Shown in pieces: positions 15,596 through 25,623 of a stretch of DNA of 40,242 nucleotides. Position numbers and translations under genes: made by a program. The stretch is from Terriglobia bacterium (lineage in GTDB: Bacteria > Acidobacteriota > Terriglobia > Bryobacterales > Bryobacteraceae): the NCBI GenBank assembly GCA_021325235.1, contig JAJPHN010000022.1, positions 1 to 40,242 on the forward strand, given 5' to 3'. The notes under the pieces are model-generated. The model did not search any database. It had not been told where the DNA came from and worked only from the letters and a program-made list of their open reading frames with translations. Each line of letters begins with the position of its first letter. Within the stretch, counting starts at the first letter, position 1.

Positions 15596-18500
15596 GTGAA
15601 TTTCAAAACTGCCGCAGTTCTTATCTTTGTTACAGCGCTGCCGGTTTGCGCTCAGGAGACAGCCAGCCTGAGCGGTCGAGTGTTCGACAGTTCGGGGGCG
15701 CCTGTGGGCGGGGCTGCGGTGGAAGCCACGCGCGTCGAATCGGGAGCGGCTCGCACGGCGACCACCGATACGAATGGAGCGTTCTCCATTCCGCAGCTTA
15801 CGGCGGGATCTTTTTCGGTGGAAGTGCGGCGGAACGGGTTTGCTACGGCAGAGCGCCGAGGAGTTTCGCTGACGGCCGGCGAGAGTGCGGTTCTCAATTT
15901 CGAGCTGAAGCTCGGCCCGATAACGGAACACGTGCTGGTGACGGGTCAGGTATCTGCTACGGCGCCTGTACTGGATCAGACCGCCGGACTGGTGGAAGGC
16001 GCGCAGATACGCGATCTTCCGCTGAATGGCCGCAGCTTCGATCAACTGCTCACGTTGAATCCGGGGGTAGCGAATTACTCGTACGAGAAAAACAACAACA
16101 CACCCGGGATTTCGAATTCGGCGGTGGGCAATATGTTCGCGGTTTCGGGGCGGCGACCGCAGGAAAATTTGTTTCTCCTGGATGGCGTGGAATACAGCGG
16201 TTCGGCGGAGATCAACATGACGCCGAGCGGCACGAGCGGAGAACTGCTGGGCGTGGATGCCGTGCAAGAATTCAATGTTCTGACCGATTACTATTCGGCG
16301 CAGTACGGCAAACGGCCGGGAGCACAAATTTTGCTCGTGAGCCGTTCGGGAAGCAGCGAGTTTCACGGCTCGCTCTACGAGTTTCTGCGCAACAGCTTTT
16401 TCGATGCCAGGAATTTTTTCGATCAGAAGAGCGTGCCGCAGTTTCAGCGCAACCAGTTTGGCGCGTCGCTGGGAGGGCCGATTGCCAAGCACACGTTTCT
16501 CTTCGGCAACTATGAAGGATTTCGCCAGAATCTGCGGCTGAGCGCAGTCACGCTGGTTCCGGACAATGCGGCACGGGCGGGCATTCTGCCGGATGGCCGA
16601 CAGATAGCGCTGTCGCCGCGAGTGCAGGAGTTGCTGACTCTGTGGCCGGTTCAGAGTCCGAACTCTCGTCTGGATAGCGGCGGCATTGCAGAGGCGTTCA
16701 GCACGCCTCGGCAAGCGATTCGGGAAGACTTCGGGAGCACGCGACTCGATCAGATCCTCGGGGCGAGCGATACGCTGAGCGCAGCTTATACGGTGGATGA
16801 CAGCGCCGACCGCACACCGACAGCGAATCCTTTGGCGCTGGATGTCGAGAGCCTGCGTGAACAGGTAGCGAGTCTGCGCGAGACGCATGTTTTCTCTCCG
16901 CGCGTAGTGAACACGGCGACGGCGGGTTTCTCCCGCGCCAGTTATTTCTACACAGGCGAACCGGGCGTGGCCGATGCGCCCGGCTTCATCGCGGGAGAGC
17001 AGGTAGGGGCGATTGTGATCGGCGGCAGCGCGACGCCGAATACGTCGAGTTCGATAACCATGGCGGGCAGCAACAACGGCAGTCATCTGTTTGCCACGCG
17101 CAACCTGTTTACCTATCAGGACCAGGTCTCGATCGTGAAAGGGAGGCAGCAGATCAGCGCCGGCGTTTGGTACCAGCGCGTGCAATCGAACGACGAACTC
17201 GCGCTAGGACAATACGGGCAGGCGACGTTCTCGAATCTGGCGAGTTTTCTGGAGGGCACGGTGACGACCTTCACCGCCGTTCCTTCGCCGACGCCGCTCG
17301 GCTGGCGCTCGTGGGAAGGTGCGTGGTTCGTGGAGGATCAGATTCGGGTTGCGCCCAATTTTACGCTTTCGCTCGGTTTCCGAGATGAGTTCACAAGCGG
17401 CTGGAACGAAGTTAGCGGACGGGCGGCGACGTTTGTGTTCGGTCCGGGCGATGCGCTCGAAACACAACCTCGCATTTCGGACTCGGCCTTCACGGTGAAC
17501 CGGGCAAAATTCCTGCCGCAGCCGCGGGTTGGATTTGGATGGAATCCGGCGGGCGGCCAGAACACGGTGATTCGCGGCGCCTTTGGACTCTACAACGATC
17601 TGCAGGATGCATTGAGCTACCGGCTCGATCAGAATGCGCCGTTCAACACGAGCATCACGCTGAAGAATCTGCCCTTATCGGCGCTGGCGATTGCTCCGGG
17701 AAACATTCCGGCTTCCTTCCAAGTGGCTCCGGCCGGCGTGCAACCCGATCTCTTTACGCCCACGGTGGCTTCGTGGACGCTGCGCTTTGAGCGGGCGCTC
17801 GCGCCGGGAACCACTTTCTCGCTCGGCTATGTGGGTTCGCATGGCTATCACGAAACACTGAGTGCGGATCTGAATCAGCCTTACGAGACGATTTGCCCGG
17901 CGCATCCTTGTCCCGCTTCGTATCCGGCCGGAACGATTTACTATCCGGCGAATGCCGCTCTGCGCAACCCGGCGCTGGCGAGCACCTGGACCTGGATTTC
18001 AACAGGCAACAGCTCGTTCAACGCACTCGAAGCCGACCTGCGGCGACGGTTTCGTAACGGCGTCGACCTGCGCGGAGTTTATACCTGGTCGAAATCGCTC
18101 GATAACGGCGGGACGCTGAACGCGAGTGCGGCGGCGAATGCTCCGGGACTGGCGCAGAATACGGACGATCTGCGGAATGACTGGGGGCCGTCCACATTCG
18201 ATGTGCGGCAGAGCGCGGCGGTAAGCGGGATCTACGAGTTGCCGTTTCGCGCGAGCTCGCGTGCGGCGGTGCTTTTGCTCAAGGGCTGGTCGCTCAACGG
18301 CGTTTTCTCTTACAACAGCGGCTTCCCGTTTACCCCGCAGCTCAGCTTCAATCCGTCGAATAACGGCAACACCACGAATCCGGTGCGGCCGTCATTCAAT
18401 CCGGCGTTTCACGGAACGATCGTGACCGGCAATCCGAATCAGTTTTTCAACCCGAGTGCGTTTGTGGTGCCGGCCAACGGTACGTACGGCAATGTGGGGC

Positions 18501-18751
18501 GCGATTCGTTCACCGGACCGGGGCTGGTGACGTTCGACTTCGCGGTTCGGAAGGCGACGCGGCTCAGGGAACGTACCACGCTCGAGCTGCGCGGCGAAGC
18601 GTTCAATATTCTGAATCACGCCAATTTCAACACGCCGAATCTGATCGTCTATTCGTCCGCGACCGCACCTCCCTCGGGCTCGGCGGGCATCATCACCAGC
18701 ACTTCGACGACTTCGCGGCAGATCCAGGTGGCGGCGAAACTCGTCTGGTAG
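15596..18751 (+). CDS. TonB-dependent-receptor-like outer-membrane protein with carboxypeptidase-regulatory-like domain
   Basis: About 1051 aa if started at GTG 15596, which places a signal peptide at the very N-terminus (NFKTAAVLIFVTALPVCAQ). ATG 15542 or 15509 are possible longer starts. After the signal comes an Ig-like carboxypeptidase-regulatory domain (SLSGRVFDSSGAPVGGAAVE to about residue 100), then a plug domain with IRDLPLNGRSFDQLLTLNPG and ENLFLLDGVEYSG, then a long beta-barrel rich in aromatic-alternating strands, ending IQVAAKLVW, a suitable outer-membrane signal. This architecture (Oar-like) is abundant in Acidobacteriota and is thought to import large substrates or act in adhesion. 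I see no SusD partner. The divergent kelch gene may share its promoter region. Confidence 0.88.
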   Translation: MNFKTAAVLIFVTALPVCAQETASLSGRVFDSSGAPVGGAAVEATRVESGAARTATTDTNGAFSIPQLTAGSFSVEVRRNGFATAERRGVSLTAGESAVLNFELKLGPITEHVLVTGQVSATAPVLDQTAGLVEGAQIRDLPLNGRSFDQLLTLNPGVANYSYEKNNNTPGISNSAVGNMFAVSGRRPQENLFLLDGVEYSGSAEINMTPSGTSGELLGVDAVQEFNVLTDYYSAQYGKRPGAQILLVSRSGSSEFHGSLYEFLRNSFFDARNFFDQKSVPQFQRNQFGASLGGPIAKHTFLFGNYEGFRQNLRLSAVTLVPDNAARAGILPDGRQIALSPRVQELLTLWPVQSPNSRLDSGGIAEAFSTPRQAIREDFGSTRLDQILGASDTLSAAYTVDDSADRTPTANPLALDVESLREQVASLRETHVFSPRVVNTATAGFSRASYFYTGEPGVADAPGFIAGEQVGAIVIGGSATPNTSSSITMAGSNNGSHLFATRNLFTYQDQVSIVKGRQQISAGVWYQRVQSNDELALGQYGQATFSNLASFLEGTVTTFTAVPSPTPLGWRSWEGAWFVEDQIRVAPNFTLSLGFRDEFTSGWNEVSGRAATFVFGPGDALETQPRISDSAFTVNRAKFLPQPRVGFGWNPAGGQNTVIRGAFGLYNDLQDALSYRLDQNAPFNTSITLKNLPLSALAIAPGNIPASFQVAPAGVQPDLFTPTVASWTLRFERALAPGTTFSLGYVGSHGYHETLSADLNQPYETICPAHPCPASYPAGTIYYPANAALRNPALASTWTWISTGNSSFNALEADLRRRFRNGVDLRGVYTWSKSLDNGGTLNASAAANAPGLAQNTDDLRNDWGPSTFDVRQSAAVSGIYELPFRASSRAAVLLLKGWSLNGVFSYNSGFPFTPQLSFNPSNNGNTTNPVRPSFNPAFHGTIVTGNPNQFFNPSAFVVPANGTYGNVGRDSFTGPGLVTFDFAVRKATRLRERTTLELRGEAFNILNHANFNTPNLIVYSSATAPPSGSAGIITSTSTTSRQIQVAAKLVW

Positions 18752-18860
18752 TTGAAAAAACGAACCCAGAGGCCGCTTTCCTGCATCGAAGTAGTTGAAA
18801 ACAGGTGCGAAGTTCGTTCGGCAAGAACGGGCTTCGCCACGTTACACTGGTACTTTCGGC

Positions 18861-19829
18861 ATGCTCTCCATCGTCATACCGATTCACAACGAAGAGCCTG
18901 CGATTCTTCCGCTTTACGATCGGCTTACGGAAGTTCTCGAGCGGATGCGCGGCCCTTACGAAATCATCTTCGTAGACGACGCCTCTACCGATCGCAGCTT
19001 CGACCTGCTGGCGAATCTGGTGGAGACGGACGGGCACCTGAAGGTACTGCGTCTGCGACGGAATTTCGGACAGACGGCCGCGCTCGCCGCCGGTTTCGAC
19101 GAAGCGCAGGGCGATGTGATCATCTCGCTCGACGGCGACCTGCAGCACGATCCGGATGATATTCCGCGGCTGCTCGAGAAGATCGAAGAAGGTTACGACA
19201 TTGCGAGCGGCTGGCGCAAGGAGCGCGTGGATAACGCCGTAACGCGCAAAATTCCGTCGCGGATCGCGAACTGGATGATGAAGCGCGCCTCGGGCGTCGA
19301 GCTGCACGATTTCGGCACCACGTTCAAAGCGTATCGCGCGGAAGTTTTGAAAGACGTAAATCTCTACGGCGAGCTGCACCGCTTTATTCCGGCGCTGGCG
19401 AGCTTTTATGGCGCGCGCGTGGCGGAAGTTCCGATTAAGAACATCGAGCGTCCGAACGGCGCCTCGCATTATGGTTTGAGCCGCACCTTTCGCGTCTTCT
19501 TCGACATTCTCACGATCAAGTTTTTGCTGCGCTATCTCACGCGCCCGATGCACTTCTTTGGAAAATGGGGACTGGCGGGAATCGGCTCGGGCAGCATTCT
19601 TCTGCTCTGGATGTTAGTGGCTAAGATTCTGGGTCACGACATCATCAGCGAGCACGGACCGCTGCTGGTTGCGGGCGCGCTGCTCTGGATCTCCGGTCTG
19701 ATGGCATTCAGCACCGGACTGATCGGCGAAGTGCTGATGCGCACCTATTTCGAGAGCCAGGGACGCCGCATCTACGCGATTCGCGAGATTCGCTGCCGCC
19801 CGGAACAAGTGGCCGATGGCGCTCGTTGA
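18861..19829 (+). CDS. GT2 family membrane glycosyltransferase, dolichol-phosphate-mannose/ArnC type
   Basis: A 322-aa inverting glycosyltransferase expected to transfer a sugar from a nucleotide donor to polyprenyl phosphate on the cytoplasmic face of the membrane. ATG 18861 starts directly at the fold (MLSIVIPIHNEEPAILPLYD); the in-frame ATG at 18795 would add 22 non-family residues. The GT-A motifs are IIFVDDASTD, LRRNFGQTAALAAGFD and the metal-binding DGDLQHDPDDIP. Two membrane helices close the protein (GIGSGSILLLWMLVAKIL and LLVAGALLWISGLMAFSTGL), as in the DPM1/GtrB group. It overlaps the HAD gene by 14 bp, so the two are translationally coupled. The sugar and acceptor are unknown. Confidence 0.92.
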   Translation: MLSIVIPIHNEEPAILPLYDRLTEVLERMRGPYEIIFVDDASTDRSFDLLANLVETDGHLKVLRLRRNFGQTAALAAGFDEAQGDVIISLDGDLQHDPDDIPRLLEKIEEGYDIASGWRKERVDNAVTRKIPSRIANWMMKRASGVELHDFGTTFKAYRAEVLKDVNLYGELHRFIPALASFYGARVAEVPIKNIERPNGASHYGLSRTFRVFFDILTIKFLLRYLTRPMHFFGKWGLAGIGSGSILLLWMLVAKILGHDIISEHGPLLVAGALLWISGLMAFSTGLIGEVLMRTYFESQGRRIYAIREIRCRPEQVADGAR

Positions 19830-20424
19830 TTCGATCGATTCGCTGATCTTCGATTACGGCGGCGTGCTGGTGAAGCCGCAAAGCGAAAGCGACCAGGCCA
19901 AGATGGCGGCTGTTCTGAACGTCGCGGTTGAACGCTTCCACGATCTCTACTGGGCACAGCGGGCGGATTACGACAAAGCCGATCTCAGCGCCGAACAATA
20001 CTGGCAGGACATCGCGCGGCAGGCTCGCACCGAACTCGACCAGCGCGCGCTTGAAGAACTCATCCGACTCGATACGCAAAGCTGGATGCAGTTCGACGAA
20101 GCGATGTGGAACTGGCTGGGCGAACTGCGCCGGGCGGGTAAGCGGCTGGCGATGCTCTCCAACATGCCGCGCGAACTCGGCGAAGCGCTCCGGCTCACGG
20201 ACCGTCTGCAGGCATTCGATTTCGTGACGCTCTCGTATGAAGTGCGTGTCGTGAAGCCCGTGGCTGCTATTTACGAGTACTGCCTCGACGGGCTGGATGC
20301 GCCGGCCTGCGAGCGAACTCTTTTTCTCGACGATAAGATCGAGAATGTTCAGGCCGCGGAAGAGCTCGGCATACGTGCGATGCAATTTCTCGATCGCGAC
20401 CAGGTTCTGCTGCAGCTGAAATAG
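19816..20424 (+). CDS. HAD-superfamily hydrolase (subfamily IA-like phosphatase)
   Basis: A 202-aa cytoplasmic phosphatase. Motif I is FDYGGVL (Asp nucleophile at ~13, but Gly where DxD enzymes have the second Asp), a variant also seen in YihX-type sugar-phosphatases. Motif II is the Ser in AMLSNMPREL, Lys is in VVKPVAAIYEYCLD, and the acidic motif is TLFLDDKIENVQAAEELGI. The cap is the helical insertion at residues ~20-90. YihX hydrolyses alpha-glucose-1-phosphate, so a sugar-phosphate substrate is plausible, and the 14-bp overlap with the glycosyltransferase supports a joint role in sugar metabolism. The substrate is inferred. Confidence 0.88.
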   Translation: MALVDSIDSLIFDYGGVLVKPQSESDQAKMAAVLNVAVERFHDLYWAQRADYDKADLSAEQYWQDIARQARTELDQRALEELIRLDTQSWMQFDEAMWNWLGELRRAGKRLAMLSNMPRELGEALRLTDRLQAFDFVTLSYEVRVVKPVAAIYEYCLDGLDAPACERTLFLDDKIENVQAAEELGIRAMQFLDRDQVLLQLK

Positions 20425-20488
20425 CGCGGCGGTGGTGATGTCCGAAAACCGCCAGTATGCAGGCGCGGGCTGGCGCATGCTGGAAGGT

Positions 20489-21956
20489 ATGAATCCGCTG
20501 GACGCGGCCACTTGCTACCGGGCATTGCAGGCGCGCGATCGCCGCTTCGACGGGCGCTTTTTCGTGGCGGTTACCTCCACCGGAATTTACTGCCGCCCGA
20601 TCTGCCCCGCGCGCACCCCGAAATTCGAGCATTGCCTGTTCTTTGCGAATGCTGCGGCGGCCGAAGAAGCCGGTTTTCGAGCCTGTCTTCGCTGCCGCCC
20701 GGAGATTTCGCCTCAATTCGCGGCCTGGCGCGGGACATCGAACACGGTTTCGCGAGCGCTCGGCCTGATTGCGGCGGGCTTTTTCGATCAGCCGGAGGCG
20801 AGCGTGGAGACGCTGGCTGACCGAGTGGGGGTCGGCGATCGACAGCTGCGGCGCTTGTTTCAGGAGCACCTGGGCGCCCCCCGGTGGCCGTTGCACAGAC
20901 CCGCCGCGTGCATTTTGCGAAACAGCTTCTGCATGAAACGAGCCTGTCGATGACCGACGTGGCGCTGGCAGCGGGCTTCGGCAGCGTGCGCCGCTTCAAC
21001 GAGACATTCCGCAATCTGTACCGGCGTCCGCCTTCCGAACTGCGGCGCCGGCAAAGCAACCATGCTACAGCGATTGAGCTGCATGCTGCCTATCAGCCTC
21101 CGTACGACTGGGACGCGATGTTGCGTTATCTGGAGGCGCGCGCGATCGACGGCGTCGAAGAGGTAACAACTGGTGTTTACCGGCGAACGATGCAACTGGC
21201 AGGAGTGAATGGCTGGCTGGAGGTGAGCAATCATTCTGCGCGGCACGGTCTCAGGGTGCGCATTTCGTTTCCGGGCGTGGCGCAACTGCCGGAGATCATG
21301 CAGCGGGTCCGGCAGGTGTTCGATCTGAGCGCGGACATTGATCAGATTCGGGCCCATCTTGCACGGGACAGCGCGCTCGCACCGCTGGTTTCGGGACGCC
21401 CCGGTTTGCGTGCGCCCGGCGGCTGGGATACTTTCGAACTGGGTGTGCGCGCGGTACTCGGCAACAGATTACGCTCGGCGCGGCGCGAACGCTGGCCTCG
21501 CGGCTGGTACGGATCTGTGCGCGCGAGCCGCTGGTTGCGGGCCCGGGTGAGCTCAGGTATGTTTTTCCCGATGCACGCTCGCTGGCCGAAGCGGATCTGA
21601 GCGGACTCGGGATGCCGCAAGCGCGCAAGAACACGCTGCAAGCTCTGGCGCGAGCTGTGCTTGAGAATCCGGCTTGGCTCAGTCCGGCGATCTCGACCGA
21701 AGAAGCCGTTCGCCAGCTTCGTTCGATTCCGGGCGTCGGCGAATGGACGGCGCAGTATATCGCTCTTCGTGCATTACGCGAGAGCGACGCGTTTCCGGCG
21801 AGCGATGTTGGGATTCTGCGCGGCGCGGCACGTCTTGAAGGCAGTGCGGTTACAGCGCGGGACGTCTTAGCGCGTGCAGAAGCGTGGCGTCCCTGGCGCG
21901 GTTATGCGGCGCAATATCTGTGGACACTGAGCGGGGAGGCTTCTGCTCATGCGTGA
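20489..21956 (+). pseudogene. Ada-AlkA fusion (DNA alkylation repair), split by two single-base frameshifts
   Basis: In three frames the sequence reads as one protein: an Ada zinc domain (DGRFFVAVTSTGIYCRPICP with CLRC completing four cysteines), an AraC-type helix-turn-helix (SVETLADRVGVGDRQLRRLF), then an AlkA 3-methyladenine glycosylase with the helix-hairpin-helix IPGVGEWTAQYIALRA and catalytic Asp in ASDVGIL. Breaks occur at the six-C run 20877-20882 (a seventh C restores LGAPPVAVAQTRRVHFAKQ) and at 21460-21462 (an extra C restores VLGQQITLGAARTLASRLV). Outside these two points the coding is clean and family-like. Either consensus errors split an intact gene or the gene is very recently inactivated. 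Stop overlaps ogt by 8 bp. The start is set at ATG 20489 by alignment memory; ATG 20438 is possible. Confidence 0.88.
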
Positions 21957-22482
21957 AATGGTTCTTGTTCGCGACACATTGACGACGCCTATTGGCGAGC
22001 TCGTTTTGCTGGCTGATGAAGAGTGCCGACTGCGCGCGATCGATTGGGTGGATCACGAGGAACGCATGCACCGGCTGCTTGCGCGGCAGTATCGCCTTTC
22101 TAAAATTCTGGTGCAAGAGCAGACCGATCCATTCGGCCTGACACACGCGCTCGGCAACTATTTCGATGGTGATCTGCACGCGCTCCATACTTTGCCGGTC
22201 GCAACCGAGGGAACGATGTTTCAGCGGCGGGTCTGGCAATTGCTGCGCGAGATTCCTGCCGGCGAGACGATCAGCTACGGCGTGCTCGCACAACGCCTGG
22301 GACAGCCGAACGCGGTGCGTGCGGTGGGCCTTGCGAATGGCGCGAATCCGGTTTCGATTGTGGTGCCGTGCCATCGCGTGATCGGCGCCAATGGGTCACT
22401 CACCGGCTACGGCGGAGGGCTCGAGCGCAAGCGCTGGCTACTCGAGCATGAACGCGCGCACCGTGCGCGAGCGATCGCTTAG
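21949..22482 (+). CDS. ogt: Methylated-DNA--protein-cysteine S-methyltransferase
   Basis: A 177-aa suicide enzyme removing alkyl groups from O6-alkylguanine. The acceptor cysteine is in the canonical [20 protein letters not shown], preceded by the DNA-binding helix region [30 protein letters not shown]. The N-terminal ribonuclease-like domain starts [22 protein letters not shown] lies just upstream of ATG 21949, which is inside the end of the AlkA frame, so expression is coupled to the Ada-AlkA gene. Length is standard, and the gene is intact, in contrast to its partner. Its stop codon overlaps the stop of the convergent GH63 gene by 3 bases. It could compensate for loss of the Ada-AlkA protein. 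Confidence 0.95.
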   Translation: MREMVLVRDTLTTPIGELVLLADEECRLRAIDWVDHEERMHRLLARQYRLSKILVQEQTDPFGLTHALGNYFDGDLHALHTLPVATEGTMFQRRVWQLLREIPAGETISYGVLAQRLGQPNAVRAVGLANGANPVSIVVPCHRVIGANGSLTGYGGGLERKRWLLEHERAHRARAIA

Positions 22483-25124
22483 CTCCTGGCGTGAATCTGA
22501 TGGAGCAGCTTGGCGACGAGACCGGTCCAGCCAGTCTGATGGCTTGCGCCCAGGCCTTTGCCGGTATCGCCGTGGAAGTATTCGTAGAAAAGGACATAGC
22601 GATTGAACTCGGGATCGTTGTCGAAAAGCGGACTACCGCCGTACACGGGACGGTGCTGATTCTGGTCCGGCAGGAAGAGCCCGGCGAGGCGTTCCGATAT
22701 CTGCCGCGCGATTTCGCACAAGCGTAGTTTCTGTCCGGAGCCGGTCGGGTACTCGATAAGCAATGATTCGCCGTAATAGTAATCGAGCCGCTGCAGCGCT
22801 TCAATGATCAGAAAATTCATCGGGAACCAGACCGGGCCGCGCCAGTTGGAATTGCCGCCAAACATGTCGGTCTGCGATTCGGCCGGTTCGTAGTTGACCC
22901 GGAACGTGCGGCCGTCGAGCGTAATCTGATACGGGTGGTCGAGATAGTAGCGCGACATGGAGCGGATGCCGTAGGGCGACAGGAATTCAGATTCGTCGAA
23001 CAAGCGTTGCAGGATGCGCACGAGGCGCTCGCGGTTTACGAGTGACAGCAGACGGCGCTCGCCCATGCCGGTCTCGGTCATGGAGGCGAGCCCGGAGGTG
23101 AGATCGGGACGATTCTTGATGAACCAGTCCATGCGCTTGGAGAAACCCGGATAGCGCTCCATGACATCGGGCTCGAGCGTATCGACCACGAAGAGCGGGA
23201 CGAGGCCGACGAGCGAGCGGAGTTTCAGCTGAATGGGTTCGCCGCCGGAGCCTTGCAGCAGGCGATCGTAGTAGAAGCCATCTTCCTCGTTCCACAGGCC
23301 GGTGCCGCCGTGATGATTGATTGCGTCGGCGATGTAGAGGAAGTGCTCGAAGAATTTGCTGGCGATATCTTCATAGGTCGCATCCATGCGCGCGAGATAG
23401 AGCGCCATTTTGAGCATCACGAGACAGTAGCCAGCCATCCAGCTGGTGCCGTCGGATTGTTCGAGCACCCAGCCGCTCGGCAGGACGCTGTTGCGATCGA
23501 AGACGCCGATGTTGTCGAGACCGAGGAAGCCGCCTTCGAAGATGTTGTTCTCCTCCGAGTCCTTGCGGTTCACCCACCAGGTGAAATTCATGAGCAGCTT
23601 GTGGAAGACGCGCTCGAGGAATTCGATATCGCGCTTGCCTTTGAGTTTCTGGTCGATCTTGAAGACTCGCCAGGCGGCCCAGGCATGCACAGGCGGATTG
23701 ACATCGCTGAAATTCAACTCGTACGCGGGAATCTGCCCGTTGGGATGCATGTACCATTCGCGGAGGAAAAGATTGAGCTGTTCCTTGGCGAAATCGGGAT
23801 CGGCCGGCGCGATGGCGACCATGTGAAACGCGAGATCCCAGGCGGCGTACCACGGGTATTCCCACTTATCGGGCATCGAGATGACGTCTTCATTGAAGAG
23901 ATGACGCCATTTGTGGTTGCGGCCAGTCTTGCGCTGCGGCGGAGGCGGAGGCGAGCCGCTATCGCCGTTGAGCCAGGTCTCGATGACGAAGTGGTAATAC
24001 TGCTTGGTCCAAAACAGGCCGGCGAATGCCTGACGCTGAACGATGCGGGCATTCTCGTCGCAGCTGTCGGCGAGCGATTCGTAAAAGGAATCGGCTTCTT
24101 TGAGACGCGTATCGAAAACTGCGGGCCAGGAATCGCGCGTCAGTGCAGGCTGCGAATCGCGGCTGAGGCGGAAATACAAAATGCGCTGCTCGCCCGGATT
24201 CAAGTTGAGCCGGTAAAGCGCGGCGACCTTTGTGCCGGTGCGGGTGGGGTTGATGGCGTCGTGCTCGCCGTTGATCAGATACCGATGGAATGCGTCTTTG
24301 TAATAAATGTTCTCGCCGCGCCATCCCCAGATGCGTTCGGTATTCGTTTCGTTTTCGGTAAAGAGCAGTTCCGGGGAATCTTCGTACGTCAATGCGAAAC
24401 GGCCGAGGGAAGGATGTTCCGCGAGCAGTTCGGATTGAGCCCGCTGGGTAATGCGCGGCACTTTGTCTGCCGGATAGTTCTTGTCCCAGCGCCAGATGTT
24501 ACGAAACCAGAGTGTAGGCAAGAAGGCGAGCGGCGCGGATTGGGCTGAGCGATTGGCGATGGTGACGCGGATCAGGATGTCGTCCACATCCTGCTTGGCG
24601 TATTCGGCGAAGATATCGAAGTAACGTTTGTCGCGAAACACACCGGTATCTTCAATCTCGAATTCGGGGTCGGCGCGGGTGCGGCGAGCCGATTCAGCGA
24701 CGAGCTGGCTATAGGGAAACGCTTCCTGCGGATATTTGTAAAGGCCTTTCAGATAAGAGTTGGTCGGCGTGGCGTCGAGATAGTAATAAATTTCTTTGAC
24801 GTCTTCGCCGTGGTTGCCCTGCGGACCGGTGAGTCCGAAAAGGCGCTCTTTCAGAATGGCGTCCTGACCGTTCCAGAAAGCGAGCGCGAAGCAGAGATAT
24901 TGGTGGTTATCGCAGATGCCGAGGATGCCGTCTTCGGTCCAGCGGTAGGTGCGCGAGCGGGCGTGATCGTGAGGGAAATAAGTCCAGGCTTCGCCATCGG
25001 CGCTGTAGTCTTCGCGCACGGTGCCCCAGGCGCGCTCGGCAAGATAAGGCCCCCAGCGCTTCCAATGTTTGGAGCGTGCTTCGGATTCGCGCAGGCGAAT
25101 GTGTTCAGGGGTAGATTCGGGCAT
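22479..25124 (-). CDS. GH63-type glucosidase-like protein
   Basis: An 881-aa protein of the kind annotated as glucosidase in GH63, with an (alpha/alpha)6-barrel fold. The start [20 protein letters not shown] and [20 protein letters not shown], then [17 protein letters not shown] and [15 protein letters not shown], match that group. The catalytic half has [30 protein letters not shown] and [17 protein letters not shown], the last a conserved block near the C-terminus. No signal peptide is seen, so a cytoplasmic enzyme acting on alpha-linked glucosides, perhaps trehalose/mannosylglycerate-like or oligosaccharide, is likely. The catalytic acids cannot be assigned with certainty from reading alone. 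It lies 57 bp after the DUF1566 gene on the same strand. Confidence 0.88.
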   Translation of the reverse strand: MPESTPEHIRLRESEARSKHWKRWGPYLAERAWGTVREDYSADGEAWTYFPHDHARSRTYRWTEDGILGICDNHQYLCFALAFWNGQDAILKERLFGLTGPQGNHGEDVKEIYYYLDATPTNSYLKGLYKYPQEAFPYSQLVAESARRTRADPEFEIEDTGVFRDKRYFDIFAEYAKQDVDDILIRVTIANRSAQSAPLAFLPTLWFRNIWRWDKNYPADKVPRITQRAQSELLAEHPSLGRFALTYEDSPELLFTENETNTERIWGWRGENIYYKDAFHRYLINGEHDAINPTRTGTKVAALYRLNLNPGEQRILYFRLSRDSQPALTRDSWPAVFDTRLKEADSFYESLADSCDENARIVQRQAFAGLFWTKQYYHFVIETWLNGDSGSPPPPPQRKTGRNHKWRHLFNEDVISMPDKWEYPWYAAWDLAFHMVAIAPADPDFAKEQLNLFLREWYMHPNGQIPAYELNFSDVNPPVHAWAAWRVFKIDQKLKGKRDIEFLERVFHKLLMNFTWWVNRKDSEENNIFEGGFLGLDNIGVFDRNSVLPSGWVLEQSDGTSWMAGYCLVMLKMALYLARMDATYEDIASKFFEHFLYIADAINHHGGTGLWNEEDGFYYDRLLQGSGGEPIQLKLRSLVGLVPLFVVDTLEPDVMERYPGFSKRMDWFIKNRPDLTSGLASMTETGMGERRLLSLVNRERLVRILQRLFDESEFLSPYGIRSMSRYYLDHPYQITLDGRTFRVNYEPAESQTDMFGGNSNWRGPVWFPMNFLIIEALQRLDYYYGESLLIEYPTGSGQKLRLCEIARQISERLAGLFLPDQNQHRPVYGGSPLFDNDPEFNRYVLFYEYFHGDTGKGLGASHQTGWTGLVAKLLHQIHARS

Positions 25125-25181
25125 GAGGCGCGCGAGACGATTGTAACGTGCGGCTGCGCGCGAGCGATCCTGCGGGCGGGT

Positions 25182-25589
25182 TCAGCGCGCGCCGCTGCGA
25201 ACGCACAAGGCGCGGTTCAAACCCGAGTCTCCGCCAGCGACAGATGCGCGGCCGCCATCGGCAAAATCGAAAGCCCACGCTTCGCCGGGCTGCTCACCGG
25301 AAGACGGGCTCCACTCCCAGCCGGTGAGCGTGATCGGGCCACGAACGCGCCGGCCGTTTTCCGATTGCGTACCGCCGTACAAGCTTTGCAGTTCGTCGAT
25401 GTTTGGCAAGCGCCAGTCGTGAAAGCCGCCGAGAGTGGAAGCGCGGCAGAATCGCTCGGCCTGCAGGCGGCTGATGCCCGAACCGTTGTCGGCCGCCGCC
25501 CAGATCAGATGAGTTTCCGGATCGGTCCAGTACGGCGTGTCGGTGTGCGCAGCAGCCGCGAGCGCGGTGAGAATAAGAAGCAGTCGCAT
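25182..25589 (-). CDS. Secreted DUF1566 (Lcl-like) domain protein
   Basis: A 135-aa exported protein. ATG 25589 gives a signal peptide (RLLLILTALAAAAHT); the longer frame upstream overlaps the thioredoxin-fold gene. The mature part shows the DUF1566 pattern: YWTDPETHLIWAAADNGSG, AERFCRASTLGGFHDWRLPN, IDELQSLYGG, WEWSPSSG and a C-terminal LNRALCVRS. DUF1566 domains are small C-type-lectin-like units in secreted proteins of unknown function, sometimes in adhesion. Two cysteines (in RFCRAS and ALCVRS) could form the disulphide usual for the fold. It follows the TonB/cytochrome/thioredoxin-fold operon by only 34 bp, so it is probably cotranscribed. Confidence 0.83.
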   Translation of the reverse strand: MRLLLILTALAAAAHTDTPYWTDPETHLIWAAADNGSGISRLQAERFCRASTLGGFHDWRLPNIDELQSLYGGTQSENGRRVRGPITLTGWEWSPSSGEQPGEAWAFDFADGGRASVAGGDSGLNRALCVRSGAR

Positions 25590-25623
25590 AAGAAAAGGGG
25601 GCAGGAATCGACCTGCCCCGCCG

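Noticed and set aside
15578-17185. A 535-codon open frame on the minus strand opposite the first TonB-type receptor
   Set aside because: It is Arg/His/Ile-rich without domains or a signal and lies wholly within a strongly supported gene; GC-rich codon usage creates such shadows. The same reason excludes the long frames at 4840-5970, 23253-24548, 26964-28022 and 2812-3651.
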